This document shows, one piece after another, positions 9,063 through 17,912 of a stretch of 42,947 bases of DNA (the stretch's first letter is position 1; each line of letters begins with the position of its first letter). Source of the stretch: Sulfuricella sp. GTDB lineage: Bacteria; Pseudomonadota; Gammaproteobacteria; Burkholderiales; Sulfuricellaceae. The stretch covers positions 1 through 42,947 of the forward strand of contig JAQTNE010000017.1 in assembly GCA_028713975.1 (NCBI GenBank). Reading direction: 5' to 3'. The notes under the pieces are model-generated. The model worked only from the letters and a program-made list of their open reading frames with translations, was not told the origin of the DNA and searched no databases. Both the position numbers and the translations under genes were made by a program.

Positions 9063-9491
9063 ATGAGAACGCAAATATACAATCGCGACAACATGGCCGG
9101 GCTGCTACGGCAGCACGGCATCAATCCGACCCATCAGCGAATCGAGATTGCTCATGCCTTGTTTTCGAAGCAGGAGCACCTTTCTGCCGACCAGATTCTT
9201 GCCGCCGTTAATACTAAACACAGCGAAACCTCCAAGGCCACGGTTTACAATACGCTTAACCTGTTCGTGGAAAAGAAGCTGATTCGTGAAGTGATCGTTG
9301 ACCCCAGCAAGGTCTTTTACGACCCCAATACGTATGAGCACCATCATTTCTACGATGTGGTCAGCGGTCAACTGACCGATATCGACGCCGCCGATTTCAA
9401 GGTTAGCGGCCTGCCAAAATTGCCTGCGGGAGTAGTTACCGAAGGCATCGATATAATTGTCCGCATCCGTCCGCAGGCTGTCGCTGCCTAG
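9063..9491 (+). CDS. Fur-family transcriptional regulator without cysteines
   Basis: A 142-residue ferric-uptake-regulator family protein. The winged helix is seen in GINPTHQRIEIAHALF (19-34) and SKATVYNTLNLFVEKKLI (57-74); the metal-sensing stretch is YEHHHFYD (91-98). The whole sequence contains no cysteine, so the CxxC structural zinc sites of typical Fur and PerR are absent, which recalls the Irr/PerR-like branch with its HHH motif. It could repress peroxide or iron genes; the ligand cannot be read from sequence. Start ATG 9063 lies 9 bases after thiO, with only weak ribosome-site complementarity. Confidence 0.85.
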   Translation: MRTQIYNRDNMAGLLRQHGINPTHQRIEIAHALFSKQEHLSADQILAAVNTKHSETSKATVYNTLNLFVEKKLIREVIVDPSKVFYDPNTYEHHHFYDVVSGQLTDIDAADFKVSGLPKLPAGVVTEGIDIIVRIRPQAVAA

Positions 9492-9508
9492 TGTTCAAGC
9501 GGTAGTGG

Positions 9509-9538
9509 TTGAGGGAATGGCGGGAAGAAGGATATAAT
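9509..9538 (+). promoter_or_regulatory. Promoter of tRNA-Thr
   Basis: TTGAGG (9509-9514) and a consensus TATAAT (9533-9538) are separated by 18 bases, predicting a start near 9545, seven bases before the tRNA. Confidence 0.75.
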
Positions 9539-9551
9539 ACCGGCCTTGCGT

Positions 9552-9627
9552 GCCGATGTAGCTCAGTTGGTAGAGCAGCGCATTCGTAATGCGAAGGTCG
9601 CCAGTTCGATTCCGGCCATCGGCACCA
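9552..9627 (+). tRNA. tRNA-Thr (anticodon CGT)
   Basis: A 76-base cloverleaf with acceptor stem GCCGATG/CATCGGC, D-arm GCTCAGTTGGTAGAGC, anticodon loop TTCGTAA (anticodon CGT, reading ACG), a TTCGATT T-loop and an encoded CCA end. The anticodon arm is the same as that recalled for the Escherichia coli tRNA-Thr(CGT). It is a single-gene unit with its own promoter and terminator. Confidence 0.97.
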
Positions 9628-9636
9628 GTAAATTGA

Positions 9637-9667
9637 GGGGTTAGCTTAACGGCTTGCCCCTTTTTTT
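9637..9667 (+). terminator. Intrinsic terminator of tRNA-Thr
   Basis: GGGG (9637-9640) pairs with CCCC (9657-9660), supported by an inner AGC/GCT stem, and is followed directly by seven T (9661-9667). Confidence 0.75.
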
Positions 9668-9713
9668 ATGGGACGGCGGAATGCTGTTGCAGGATTGCCG
9701 GGAAGTCTGTTTT

Positions 9714-10454
9714 TCACCTGTCTTGGCTGGGATCCTTGTTTGCGGCCAGTCTGGTGAGTCCGGATTCGGGCGTCGGCGCTTGGCCGATTTTCCCCTGATA
9801 GGTCCAGCCGCCGTGCCAGGCGCTTATCACCATGTTGGGATATTCAGGGTTTCCCAAGCTGCCGTTGTAGCGGCCCAGGGCGCGGAACAGGTCGCCTTTT
9901 TCGATATCGAGGTAATGGCGCAGGATGGTGCAGCCATAGCGCAGGTTGGTGCGGATATGGAACAGGTTCTGATCCGGTTTGCCGATCAGCTTGATCCAGA
10001 ACGGCATCACCTGCATGTAGCCGCGCGCCCCGGCGCCTGATATGGCATATTTCTTGAAGCCGCTTTCCACCTGAATCAACCCCAGCACCATCTGCGGGTC
10101 GAGCCCGGCGCGGGTGGCTTCATAGTGCACGGTCTTGAGGAAATCGATATGTCCGGCCTTGTCCGGAATGCGCTTTCCCAGGCGCCGGGACATTTCCGCC
10201 AGCCAGGTGTCGGCATCGGATTGTGAGGTGAAGGCCAGGCGCGGCGCGGCACTGTCGCTGACGGTTTTGCTCAACACTGCCTGGACGCTGGCGCTCAAGG
10301 GCTCATAATGTTGTGTGCCGGCAAAGGCGAAGGATGCAGTCAGCAGTGTGAAAAACGTGAAAAAGCCTTTTAACCACGGATTAACATGGATTAACACGGG
10401 CAATCCGTGAATATCCGTGTTAATCCGTGGCGAAGTTTTTTCTGGTCTCAGCAT
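9714..10454 (-). CDS. Lytic transglycosylase (SLT domain)
   Basis: Periplasmic murein-cleaving lytic transglycosylase of up to 246 residues. A hydrophobic signal [17 protein letters not shown] ends at a plausible AFA|GT cleavage site (about residue 45). The SLT domain shows [20 protein letters not shown] with the catalytic Glu, then [23 protein letters not shown] and ALGRYNGS. The ATG at 10454 overlaps the proS stop (ATGCTGA), but no ribosome site precedes it. The first 28 or so codons lie in the inverted repeat at 10374-10430, so the long basic/polar N-terminus is probably repeat-derived. GTG 10397, inside the repeat, is an alternative start that still keeps the signal peptide. Function is secure; the start is not. 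Confidence 0.85.
   Translation of the reverse strand: MLRPEKTSPRINTDIHGLPVLIHVNPWLKGFFTFFTLLTASFAFAGTQHYEPLSASVQAVLSKTVSDSAAPRLAFTSQSDADTWLAEMSRRLGKRIPDKAGHIDFLKTVHYEATRAGLDPQMVLGLIQVESGFKKYAISGAGARGYMQVMPFWIKLIGKPDQNLFHIRTNLRYGCTILRHYLDIEKGDLFRALGRYNGSLGNPEYPNMVISAWHGGWTYQGKIGQAPTPESGLTRLAANKDPSQDR
10374..10430. repeat. Inverted repeat of ACGGATTAAC-type units
   Basis: Two 26-base arms (10374-10399 and 10405-10430) match inversely at 22 of 26 positions around a 5-base spacer. Each arm is itself a near-tandem array of CACGGATTAA/CATGGATTAA units. The element lies over the 5' end of the transglycosylase frame, just after proS. Confidence 0.85.
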
Positions 10455-12157
10455 GCTACTGATTTTATGTGACTCACGATATTTTGCAAGGGAATGGCCG
10501 TGGCCCCGTCATCGCGGCGCCCCTGGTATTCCACGTTGTTTTCCTTCAGCCCGCGCTCGCCGATCACGATGCGGTGCGGGATGCCGATCAGCTCAATGTC
10601 GGCGAACATTACGCCGGGGCGTTCGTCGCGGTCATACAGCAGCACCTCGATACCGGCGGAAGTGAGTTCGGCATAAAGCTTCTCCGTGGCTTCTCGCACC
10701 ATTTCGCTTCGGCCCAGGCCGATTGGTGCGAGCGCCACCTGGAACGGCGCCATCGCCAACGGCCAGACGATGCCGCGCTCGTCGTGTCCCTGTTCGATGG
10801 CGGCGGCAACGATGCGCGATACGCCGATGCCGTAGCAGCCCATTTCCATCACCTGATCTTTGCCATGCTCATCGAGGTAGGTGGCTTTCATCGCTTCGGC
10901 ATACTTGGTGCGCAACTGGAAGATGTGGCCGACTTCAATGCCGCGGCACAATTCCAGCGTGCCTTTGCCGTCCGGGCTGGGGTCGCCCTCGACGGTATTG
11001 CGGATATCCACCACCTCCTTCAACTCGGGCAGGTCGCGGTCGAAGCTGACGCCGGTGAGGTGGAAACCATCTTCGTTGGCGCCGCAAATAAAGTCGCTCA
11101 TCACAGCGACCGCACGGTCGGCGATGATGGTCAGGTTGAGGCCGACCGGGCCGATCGAGCCCGGATTGCAGCCGGCAGCGGTGCGCACCTGTTCGTCGCT
11201 GGCGAAGCGCAAGGGTTGGGCGAGCTGAAACAGCTTGCCGGCCTTGATCTCGTTGAGCTGGTGATCGCCGCGTAGCAGCAATGCCACCACGCCGCCGTCG
11301 CTGCCTTCCAGCAGCAGAGTCTTGATGGTTTTGTTCGCAGGTATTTTGAGAAATTCGCAGACCTCCTCGATGCTGTGCTTGCCGGGCGTGGCCACCTTTT
11401 GCATGGTGGCAGTCGGCGCGGGACGCTGCTCGGCGGGGCTGACCGCTTCCGCGAGTTCGACGTTGGCGGCATAGTCTGAATTGGGGCAGAAGGCGATGGC
11501 ATCCTCGCCGGAATCGGCCAGTACGTGGAACTCATGCGAGCCGGTGCCGCCGATTGCGCCGGTGTCGGCGGCCACGGCGCGGAACTTCAATCCCAGGCGG
11601 GTGAAAATCCGGCTGTAGGTATCGTGCATCACCTGGTAGGTTTGTTCCAGGCTGGCGAAGTCGGCGTGGAAAGAATAGGCGTCCTTCATCATGAATTCGC
11701 GTGCGCGCATCACACCGAAACGGGGGCGGATTTCATCGCGGAACTTGGTCTGAACCTGATAGAAATTCACCGGCAACTGGCGGTAGCTCTTGATTTCGCG
11801 CCGGGCAATATCGGTGATGACTTCCTCGTGGGTCGGGCCAAAGCAGAAGTCCCGATCATGGCGATCCTTGATTTTCAGCATCTGCGGGCCGAATACGTCC
11901 CAGCGCCCGGTTTCCTGCCACAGTTCGGCGGGAATCACCGCCGGCATTAGCAGTTCGATTGCCCCGCTCTTGTTCATCTCGTCGCGCACGATGGCTTCGA
12001 CCTTGCGCAGCACGCGCAGACCCAAAGGCATCCAGGTGTAAAGGCCGCTGCCGATACGCCTGATCAGGCCGGCACGGAGCATCAGTTTATGGCTGACCAG
12101 CTCCGCTTCGGCGGGTGCCTCTTTGAGGGTGGAGAGAAAAAATTGTGAGACACGCAT
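10448..12157 (-). CDS. proS: Prolyl-tRNA synthetase (bacterial type, with editing domain)
   Basis: Charges tRNA-Pro with proline. The 569-residue length matches the bacterial ProRS with an inserted YbaK-like editing domain (about residues 235-385, containing [11 protein letters not shown] and [13 protein letters not shown]). Class II motif 2 is [20 protein letters not shown] and motif 3 is [17 protein letters not shown]; the anticodon-binding domain follows. I start at ATG 12157 ([19 protein letters not shown]), the conserved N-terminus. An upstream frame to 12286 adds 43 residues unlike the family and would use up the promoter region. The stop overlaps the transglycosylase ATG. Confidence 0.97.
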   Translation of the reverse strand: MRVSQFFLSTLKEAPAEAELVSHKLMLRAGLIRRIGSGLYTWMPLGLRVLRKVEAIVRDEMNKSGAIELLMPAVIPAELWQETGRWDVFGPQMLKIKDRHDRDFCFGPTHEEVITDIARREIKSYRQLPVNFYQVQTKFRDEIRPRFGVMRAREFMMKDAYSFHADFASLEQTYQVMHDTYSRIFTRLGLKFRAVAADTGAIGGTGSHEFHVLADSGEDAIAFCPNSDYAANVELAEAVSPAEQRPAPTATMQKVATPGKHSIEEVCEFLKIPANKTIKTLLLEGSDGGVVALLLRGDHQLNEIKAGKLFQLAQPLRFASDEQVRTAAGCNPGSIGPVGLNLTIIADRAVAVMSDFICGANEDGFHLTGVSFDRDLPELKEVVDIRNTVEGDPSPDGKGTLELCRGIEVGHIFQLRTKYAEAMKATYLDEHGKDQVMEMGCYGIGVSRIVAAAIEQGHDERGIVWPLAMAPFQVALAPIGLGRSEMVREATEKLYAELTSAGIEVLLYDRDERPGVMFADIELIGIPHRIVIGERGLKENNVEYQGRRDDGATAIPLQNIVSHIKSVAC

Positions 12158-12259
12158 GGAATTTCCAGTAATCGATTTTAATTCCCGAATTTTAACCGAA
12201 AATGGGTGGCTTGCTGGATTGATTTGGGCTGTTGATTTAGGCGGCGAATAACGGTAGCC

Positions 12260-12268
12260 TGCTATACT
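12260..12268 (+). promoter_or_regulatory. Extended -10 promoter of the DUF883 cluster
   Basis: TGCTATACT fits the extended -10 consensus TGnTATAAT with one mismatch in the hexamer. No good -35 is present. The predicted start lies about 33 bases before the DUF883 ATG. Confidence 0.45.
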
Positions 12269-12308
12269 GGAAATGTTCGATGTCAATCAAATATGAAAGG
12301 GGATCACA

Positions 12309-12632
12309 ATGTATACCGAAGTTAATGAAGTGCCCGATGTAACCAAGGAAAAGCTGGTCGCCGATTTCAGGGTGGTCGTGGCCGATGCGGAGGCGCTACT
12401 GAGGGCTACCGCCAGCGATGCGGGCGAGAAGGTGGTCGCAGCGCGCGAGAAAATCCAGGCTAGCCTGGATATTGCAAAATTGAAACTTTCCCTGGCCGAG
12501 GCCGCGATTATCGACAAGACCAAGCAGGCCGCCCGCGTTACCGATGAATTTGTCCATGAGAATCCGTGGAGAGCGGTCGGCATTTCCGCCTGTCTCGGCT
12601 TGGTTGTCGGTGTTCTGATCGCGCGTCGCTGA
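12309..12632 (+). CDS. DUF883 (YqjD/ElaB-like) inner-membrane protein
   Basis: A 107-residue YqjD/ElaB-type protein. The first 75 residues are a charged, Ala-rich helical region (KLVADFRVVVADAEALLRAT, then EKIQASLDIAKLKLS), followed by the family hallmark ENPWRAVGISACLGLVVGVL and terminal ARR, a single C-terminal membrane anchor with a glycine-zipper-like stretch. Family members are tail-anchored, rise in stationary phase and can bind ribosomes; that role here is inference. An AAGGGG precedes the ATG. It leads a short plus-strand operon with YqjE- and YqjK-like genes, the same trio as in enterics. Confidence 0.9.
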   Translation: MYTEVNEVPDVTKEKLVADFRVVVADAEALLRATASDAGEKVVAAREKIQASLDIAKLKLSLAEAAIIDKTKQAARVTDEFVHENPWRAVGISACLGLVVGVLIARR

Positions 12633-12643
12633 AACAGGTCGCC

Positions 12644-13039
12644 ATGACGGAACAGAACGAAGCGGGTGAGGGGCGCCCCGCCGGGTTGCTTGCTTCGCTG
12701 CATATTTTTGCCGCCACCACGGTTGCGATTGCGCAGACTCGGCTGGAATTGCTCGCCAATGAGGTTGAGGAGGAAAAACTCCGGGTCGGGCAGCTTGTGG
12801 TTTTCGGCAGTATTGCGCTGTTCTGTTTTGCTATTGGCGTCGTGTTTTTCGCCGTTTTTCTCACTGTCTTACTCTGGGAAAGCCACCGTCTGCTGGTGTT
12901 GGGTGGTTTCTCCGCGCTGTTTTTCGGTGTTGGTATCGTGGCGATCCAGCTATTTCGTGGCCATGCGTCGACCGGGAGCAAGCTGTTTTCCGCCAGCCTG
13001 GCCGAGCTTGGCAAAGACCGCCAGCAGTTGTTGCCATGA
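12644..13039 (+). CDS. YqjE/phage-holin-superfamily membrane protein
   Basis: A 131-residue membrane protein of the YqjE (putative Actinobacterial holin-X/phage-holin III) group. A soluble N-terminus with an amphipathic stretch (TRLELLANEVEEEKLRVGQL) precedes two membrane segments, about 57-83 and 90-109, and a short basic cytoplasmic tail. The LELLANEVEEEK motif is the recognisable family signature. ATG 12644 is 11 bases after the DUF883 stop; the longer frame from 12566 overlaps DUF883 and is rejected. Its stop overlaps the next ATG (ATGATGA), so the two are translationally coupled. Molecular function is unknown. Confidence 0.85.
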   Translation: MTEQNEAGEGRPAGLLASLHIFAATTVAIAQTRLELLANEVEEEKLRVGQLVVFGSIALFCFAIGVVFFAVFLTVLLWESHRLLVLGGFSALFFGVGIVAIQLFRGHASTGSKLFSASLAELGKDRQQLLP

Positions 13040-13332
13040 TGAACGCCCGGCAGCGCCTGGATGAACTGTATCGGCAACGTGCTGATCTGGTGGCTCGTAG
13101 CGTTGCCCAGCGCGCTGGATTGAGCCGGGCCTGTCACCCATGGCGTTTGCCGCTGGCGCTTGCCGATCAAGGCGTGGTCGCATGGCGCTTTGCACACAGG
13201 CACCCGGTTCTTCTGATCGGAGTGGGAAGTATTTTTGCGCTGACGCGACCGCGCCGGACGCTGAAATGGTTTCAGCGTGGCTGGGCGTTGTGGCGGGTTT
13301 ACCGAAGCATGGCGGCGGGTATGGAACGTTGA
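13036..13332 (+). CDS. YqjK-like protein
   Basis: A 98-residue protein with the YqjK pattern: an N-terminal helix LDELYRQRADLVARSVAQRA, then PWRLPLALADQGVVAWRFAH and a short hydrophobic segment HPVLLIGVGSIFALTRPRR, ending in a basic Trp-rich helix. It begins in the 4-base overlap with the YqjE-like gene. The conserved trio suggests a membrane complex or stress module, but its function is not known. Confidence 0.8.
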   Translation: MMNARQRLDELYRQRADLVARSVAQRAGLSRACHPWRLPLALADQGVVAWRFAHRHPVLLIGVGSIFALTRPRRTLKWFQRGWALWRVYRSMAAGMER

Positions 13333-13359
13333 GTTTACGGCATCGCCTTACTCTAGCCG

Positions 13360-14409
13360 ATGAACAATAATCATTTTTCGCTGGTAAATATTCTATTTTC
13401 CAGCCTTGTCCTGCTGGCAGCATTCGTTGTTTTGCGACCGTTCCTGTTGTCGTTGCTGTGGGCCGTGGTTATCGCCATCACGACCTGGCCGTTGCACGTC
13501 CGGCTCAGGGCCATGCTGGGCGGGCGCGAGGCATTGGCGGCGATGTGTTCGACGCTGGTAGTGGCGCTGACGCTGGCGGTGCCGATGGTCGCATTGCTGG
13601 TCTTTGCGGCAGAGGATGTCCATTCCCTGGTCAGCTTTCTCATTGGTGCAAATGAAAAAGGTGCGCCGGTGCCGGTGTGGCTCGCCAATGTACCGCTGGG
13701 GGGTGAATTTCTCACCGCCAAGTGGTTGCAGTATCTCGCCGTGCCCAACCAACTGACCGACCTGTTTTCCGCCAAGCTCGACTATATCCAGGGGATGGCC
13801 AATTCAGTGCTGCTGGAAGTCGCCTCGCGCGTGGCCAGACTGTTTTTTGCTTTGTGGGCACTGTTTTTTGTCTACCGCGATGGCGAACAGTTGATCCGGC
13901 GCGTCGGCCTGATTGGTTTCAAATGGCTGAAAAATCGCTGGCCATCTTATGCTTATCACATTCCATCGGCGGTACGGTCGGCGGTCAATGGTCTGGTGCT
14001 GGTGGGACTGGCCGAGGGCGTGATCATCAGCCTGATGCTTTCCTTTGCCGGCGTGCGTTCGGCGGTGCTGCTCGGTGCGCTGACTGCGGTGCTGGCCTTG
14101 GTGCCGCTTGCCGGCCCCTTGATACTCGGCTTGATCGGTATGTTCCTTTTTGCCCAAGGCTCGCCGCTGAACGGCATTTCTATTTTCTTTTTAGGCACCG
14201 CGGTGCTGATGCTGGCGGATTATGTGTTGCGGCCACGCCTGATCCAGAGCGCCACTGCGCTGCCTTTCCTCGCCATCCTGTTCGGCATTTTCGGCGGCAT
14301 TGCCGCGATGGGTCTCCTCGGCCTGATCATCGGCCCGGTCGTTCTGGTTTTGTTCATGGTTCTGTTGCGCGAGGCCGCACTCGACGAGTCGGTGGAGATG
14401 AGATTTTGA
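13360..14409 (+). CDS. AI-2E family transporter (PerM/TqsA-like)
   Basis: A 349-residue polytopic membrane protein of the AI-2E (UPF0118) family. About seven to eight membrane segments are visible, the first two at 9-26 and 28-42. The central soluble region (LANVPLGGEFLTAKWLQYL) is followed by the family's C-terminal block ALTAVLALVPLAGPLILGLI and LIGPVVLVLFMVLLREA. Members export small molecules or act as Na+/H+ antiporters; the name AI-2 exporter applies to one member only, and the substrate here is unknown. No ribosome site is evident before ATG 13360, 27 bases after the YqjK gene, so coupling is possible. Confidence 0.85.
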   Translation: MNNNHFSLVNILFSSLVLLAAFVVLRPFLLSLLWAVVIAITTWPLHVRLRAMLGGREALAAMCSTLVVALTLAVPMVALLVFAAEDVHSLVSFLIGANEKGAPVPVWLANVPLGGEFLTAKWLQYLAVPNQLTDLFSAKLDYIQGMANSVLLEVASRVARLFFALWALFFVYRDGEQLIRRVGLIGFKWLKNRWPSYAYHIPSAVRSAVNGLVLVGLAEGVIISLMLSFAGVRSAVLLGALTAVLALVPLAGPLILGLIGMFLFAQGSPLNGISIFFLGTAVLMLADYVLRPRLIQSATALPFLAILFGIFGGIAAMGLLGLIIGPVVLVLFMVLLREAALDESVEMRF

Positions 14410-14446
14410 CGAAGGTGCTGGCTGTGTACGGTTGCGGACGTTAGTT

Positions 14447-15235
14447 ATGGGGATGTTTTCCGGGCGACGTATCCATAAGGCGGTAACGGCAGGCGATGTC
14501 GTGGATGTCAGCGAGCGCGACGGCGTGCGCTCGCTGCATCTGGGCAGCATCACCGTGCAGAGCTCAATGCGGATCAGCGCACCTGACGAGCTTGAACTGG
14601 CCTATACCCGCAGCATGATGGGTTTCCTGCTGTTTAATCCCGAGCCTGTACATTTTCTGATGGTCGGGCTGGGCGGCGGGTCACTGGCGAAATTTGTTTA
14701 TCATCGCATGTCGGCTGCGCGCACTACGGTAGTGGAACTGAATCCGCAGGTGGTGGCGGCGGCGCGGGCCTACTTCAAATTGCCGCCGGAGGACGAGCGG
14801 CTCGAGGTGGTGATTGCCGAAGGCGGCCAGTACGTGACCGATCATCCGGGCGGTGCCGACGTGCTGATGGTGGACGGTTTCGACGGTGCTGGCATGGTCG
14901 AGTCGCTCTCCTCCCAGCGGTTTTTCGACGATTGTGCCGCGGCCCTGAAAGAGCGCGGAGTGCTGGCGGTCAACCTGTGGGGCAGCAACAAGAATTTCGA
15001 TGTCTACCTGCAACGTATCGAGACCAGTTTCGATGGTCTGACGCTGTGTTTGCCGACTGAAAAGCATGGCAACATCGTGGTGTTCGGTTTTGAGCGCAGT
15101 CTCGGCAACCCGCGTTGGGATGACCTGCGCCAGCGCGCCAGGGAACTGGAGTCGGCGTATGGACTGGAATTCCTCAAATTTGTCGAAAGCCTGCGTGCCC
15201 TCAATCCGCATACGGAAAGGCGTCTGCTTATCTAG
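14447..15235 (+). CDS. Spermidine-synthase-like (PABS/SAM-fold) protein
   Basis: A 262-residue protein with the spermidine-synthase/class I methyltransferase fold. It has a nucleotide-binding loop in HFLMVGLGGGSLAKFVYH, an acidic strand end VVELNPQVVAAARAYF, then VLMVDGFD in place of the catalytic Asp region, and GVLAVNLWGSNKNF. The canonical GGGDGG of polyamine aminopropyltransferases is GLGGGS here, and no decarboxylated-SAM or putrescine pocket can be assigned, so true spermidine synthesis is doubtful. A frame opens at TTG 14432; I use ATG 14447 with a GGA upstream, and ATG 14453 is also possible. It ends the plus-strand envelope cluster. Confidence 0.75.
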   Translation: MGMFSGRRIHKAVTAGDVVDVSERDGVRSLHLGSITVQSSMRISAPDELELAYTRSMMGFLLFNPEPVHFLMVGLGGGSLAKFVYHRMSAARTTVVELNPQVVAAARAYFKLPPEDERLEVVIAEGGQYVTDHPGGADVLMVDGFDGAGMVESLSSQRFFDDCAAALKERGVLAVNLWGSNKNFDVYLQRIETSFDGLTLCLPTEKHGNIVVFGFERSLGNPRWDDLRQRARELESAYGLEFLKFVESLRALNPHTERRLLI

Positions 15236-15317
15236 CCGCTTGCCAGGTGTGAAGAATCGAGGTGATAGTCGACTGGACGAAGGCAGACTTTGTTAATTTG
15301 GCGACTGCATTTTTCTG

Positions 15318-15339
15318 AACCATGACGTTCGTCATGGTT
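15318..15339 (+). terminator. Strong hairpin after the spermidine-synthase-like gene
   Basis: A perfect inverted repeat AACCATGACG/CGTCATGGTT separated by TT (effective 9-bp stem, 4-base loop). The trailing sequence is T-rich but interrupted (ATTTCCGTTTT), so termination is likely but not certain. Confidence 0.5.
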
Positions 15340-15358
15340 ATTTCCGTTTTGGCTTTCA

Positions 15359-15388
15359 TTGCTGCTGAAAATGTGGAAGAATCATACT
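15359..15388 (+). promoter_or_regulatory. Candidate promoter of rppH
   Basis: TTGCTG (15359-15364) and CATACT (15383-15388) are 18 bases apart, giving a start near 15395 and a 22-base leader to the rppH ATG. Confidence 0.4.
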
Positions 15389-15416
15389 AATTTAACGGAT
15401 TTGAGGTGTTCTACAA

Positions 15417-15920
15417 ATGATAGACCGGGACGGTTATCGCCCCAATGTCGGCATCATTCTATGCAATGCAAAAAATGAGGTTTTCTGGGGCAAGCGTATC
15501 AAGGAGCATTCCTGGCAGTTTCCGCAAGGCGGCATCAAGGCGGGGGAATCGCCCGAGCAGGCAATGTTTCGGGAGCTTGAGGAAGAGGTCGGGCTGCTGC
15601 CGCAGCATGTGAAAATTATTGGCCGCACCAGGGACTGGCTGCGCTACGATGTGCCGCAGAACTGGGTGCGGCGGGAATGGCGCGGCAGCTACAAGGGCCA
15701 GAAGCAGATATGGTTTTTGCTGCGCCTGACCGGGCGCGATTGCGACGTGTCGTTGCGCGCCTCGCCTCGTCCCGAATTCGACGCGTGGCGCTGGCATCAC
15801 TACTGGATTCCGCTGGAATCGGTGATCGAGTTCAAGCGCGATGTGTACCGGCTGGCGCTCAATGAGCTGGCCGGTTTCCTCAATAAATCCGAGACGACAG
15901 GAAAGAGTCAAAATGGCTGA
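15417..15920 (+). CDS. rppH: RNA pyrophosphohydrolase RppH (Nudix)
   Basis: Removes pyrophosphate from the 5' end of primary transcripts and so triggers RNase E-dependent mRNA decay. The 167-residue sequence opens with [17 protein letters not shown] and [10 protein letters not shown], as in the Escherichia coli enzyme. The Nudix box spans Gly38-Leu60 (GGIKAGES, then REL and EEVGL), and all its metal-binding glutamates are kept. ATG 15417 follows GAGGTG. The last 8 bases overlap the following CBS gene, so the two are probably translated together. Confidence 0.96.
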   Translation: MIDRDGYRPNVGIILCNAKNEVFWGKRIKEHSWQFPQGGIKAGESPEQAMFRELEEEVGLLPQHVKIIGRTRDWLRYDVPQNWVRREWRGSYKGQKQIWFLLRLTGRDCDVSLRASPRPEFDAWRWHHYWIPLESVIEFKRDVYRLALNELAGFLNKSETTGKSQNG

Positions 15921-16506
15921 TTTTTTCGCGTTGCCACTCAACAAACTGGCACCAGGGGCGAGCTACCATCAACCCCTGCAAGCCTCTTCTGCCCACGCCG
16001 AACCGGGCGATCCGGCGGTGCGTGTGATGACTGACCTGAAGACGGTGATGGCGATCACCATCGGGCCGGATAAATCGGTGGATGCCGCCCGTGAGCGGAT
16101 GGTTCGGCATAGCGTCAGGTTGCTGCTGGTGATCGATGACCAGGAATCCATTCTCGGCCTGGTCACGGCGACCGACATTCTGGGCGAGAAGCCGCTGCAA
16201 TTCATGCAGAAATCGGGTGGCAGGCGCGAAGATGTCTTGGTAAGCAATATCATGACGCCGCAGGAACGGCTGGAAGTATTGTTCATGAAAGATGTTGCAG
16301 TGGCAAAAGTGGGGCATATTGTTGCAACCTTGAAAACCTGTGGCCGCCAGCATGCCCTGGTGGTGGATAATGATGCACCGGAGCAAGCTCCGCGGGTACG
16401 GGGGATATTCTCCGCCTCCCAGATTTCCCGACTCCTCGGCACAGAAATCCAGACCGCTGAAATCGCCCAGACTTTCGCCGAAATTCAGGCCCAACTCGTC
16501 AAGTAG
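15913..16506 (+). CDS. CBS-domain pair protein
   Basis: A 197-residue stand-alone protein with two CBS motifs. The first is at about 45-95 ([40 protein letters not shown]) and the second at about 110-180 ([37 protein letters not shown]). The pair probably forms a Bateman module that binds an adenosyl ligand, but ligand residues cannot be assigned and no catalytic domain is fused. ATG 15913 lies inside the end of rppH with an AGGAAAGAG upstream; the longer frame from 15841 would overlap rppH further and is rejected. The C-terminal helix is Gln/Glu-rich. Confidence 0.85.
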   Translation: MADFFALPLNKLAPGASYHQPLQASSAHAEPGDPAVRVMTDLKTVMAITIGPDKSVDAARERMVRHSVRLLLVIDDQESILGLVTATDILGEKPLQFMQKSGGRREDVLVSNIMTPQERLEVLFMKDVAVAKVGHIVATLKTCGRQHALVVDNDAPEQAPRVRGIFSASQISRLLGTEIQTAEIAQTFAEIQAQLVK

Positions 16507-16620
16507 TTTCTCCCTCCGCGCTCTTCCAACCTGGGCCATTGATCCGGGCTATTCCCTTGCATTTTCTCCCAATCGTCTATCCTGAGTAATCAGGTATCGT
16601 TTCCATGCGAGGAGGAGTAA

Positions 16621-17829
16621 ATGTTGCAAAGTCAGGTGTTGAGGCTGATTGAGCAGCGCTTGCGCCGGGAGTGTCTGCCGATCAATTTTGAATTCTGGAA
16701 TGGCAAGGCGCTGAAGCTGACCGATTCGCCCAGCGTGACGGTCAATGTGCGCTCGCCCAAAGGGCTGTCTTCTTTGGTGAGGCCGACTCTCGGAAAATTT
16801 GCCCGGAATTATGTCGAGCAGCATATTGATCTTGTCGGCGGTGCCAGGGAAATCATCCGGCTGGGCGAGTCCCTGTGCCAAGCTTCCAGCCGGATTGCCC
16901 GTGACGGCCTGTTTTCGCTGAATTGGCGGCGGCATAGCCGGTCTGTGGACCGCCAGGCGATCAGCTACCATTACGATGTCTCCAACGAGTTCTACGGATT
17001 GTGGCTGGATAGTCGCCGGGCCTATTCCTGCGCCTATTTCCGCAATCCCGATGACAGTCTGGATCTGGCCCAGGAACAGAAGCTGGAGCATATTTGCCGC
17101 AAACTTGACCTGAAAGAGGGTGAGCATTTTCTCGATATAGGCTGTGGTTGGGGTGCGTTGATGCTGTGGGCAGCGGAGCGCCATGGTGCAATGGCCGATG
17201 GCATCACCCTGAGCAAGAGCCAGTATGAATATGCGCAGGAGCAGATTAGGGTGCGCGGCCTCGAAAACCGCTGCCGCGTTCGGCTGATGGATTACCGCGA
17301 CCTGCCTGAGACCGAACAGTTCGACAAAATTGCCAGTGTCGGCATGTTCGAGCATGTCGGCAAGAAAAACCTTCCCGTGTACTTCGGTAAAATCCAGCGC
17401 CTTTTAAAGCACGGCGGACTGGTGTTGAACCATGGCATAACATCGGTGCGGCTGGATGGCGGCGACTTGGGGAGTGACATCGGCGAGTTTGTTGACCGTT
17501 ATGTCTTTCCCGGTGGGGAACTGGTGCATGTATCGGCAGTGATTGATGCAATGGCACGGCAGAATCTGGAGTGCTGGGATGTGGAATGTCTGCGCCCGCA
17601 TTATGCGAAGACCCTGTGGCACTGGGTCGATCGCCTGGAGGCAAGGCAGGACGAAGCCAAGAGCATGGTGGGCGAGGACCGTTTCCGGATCTGGCGGATT
17701 TACATGGCGGGCTCGGCATATGCATTCGAGCGGGGCTGGCTGTCACTTTTTCAGGTGCTGGCGGCAAAGCCGCTGGAAAATGGGGTGATGCCTTACCCGC
17801 TGACGCGCGAGCACTTATACGCGCGCTAG
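16621..17829 (+). CDS. Cyclopropane-fatty-acyl-phospholipid synthase family protein
   Basis: SAM-dependent methyltransferase of 402 residues, the usual size for CFA synthases, which methylenate unsaturated acyl chains of membrane lipids. The fold markers are YHYDVSNEFYGLWLD (117-130), YSCAYF with Cys137, the SAM loop FLDIGCGWGAL (170-180), GITLSKSQYEYA and SVGMFEHVGKKN, and the C-terminal RIWRIYMAGSAYAFERGW. Start ATG 16621 follows a strong GGAGGAG. The upstream 114 bases (16507-16620) hold no further gene. I cannot separate Cfa proper from close paralogues that alkylate other lipids, so no symbol is given. Confidence 0.88.
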   Translation: MLQSQVLRLIEQRLRRECLPINFEFWNGKALKLTDSPSVTVNVRSPKGLSSLVRPTLGKFARNYVEQHIDLVGGAREIIRLGESLCQASSRIARDGLFSLNWRRHSRSVDRQAISYHYDVSNEFYGLWLDSRRAYSCAYFRNPDDSLDLAQEQKLEHICRKLDLKEGEHFLDIGCGWGALMLWAAERHGAMADGITLSKSQYEYAQEQIRVRGLENRCRVRLMDYRDLPETEQFDKIASVGMFEHVGKKNLPVYFGKIQRLLKHGGLVLNHGITSVRLDGGDLGSDIGEFVDRYVFPGGELVHVSAVIDAMARQNLECWDVECLRPHYAKTLWHWVDRLEARQDEAKSMVGEDRFRIWRIYMAGSAYAFERGWLSLFQVLAAKPLENGVMPYPLTREHLYAR

Positions 17830-17912
17830 CGGGCGTGGTCAGCCGTAGAGAGGTGTGCAACGGGTAGCGTTACGGTATATCATTTCGGCTTCCACTGCCT
17901 GGTTTTAAGCCC

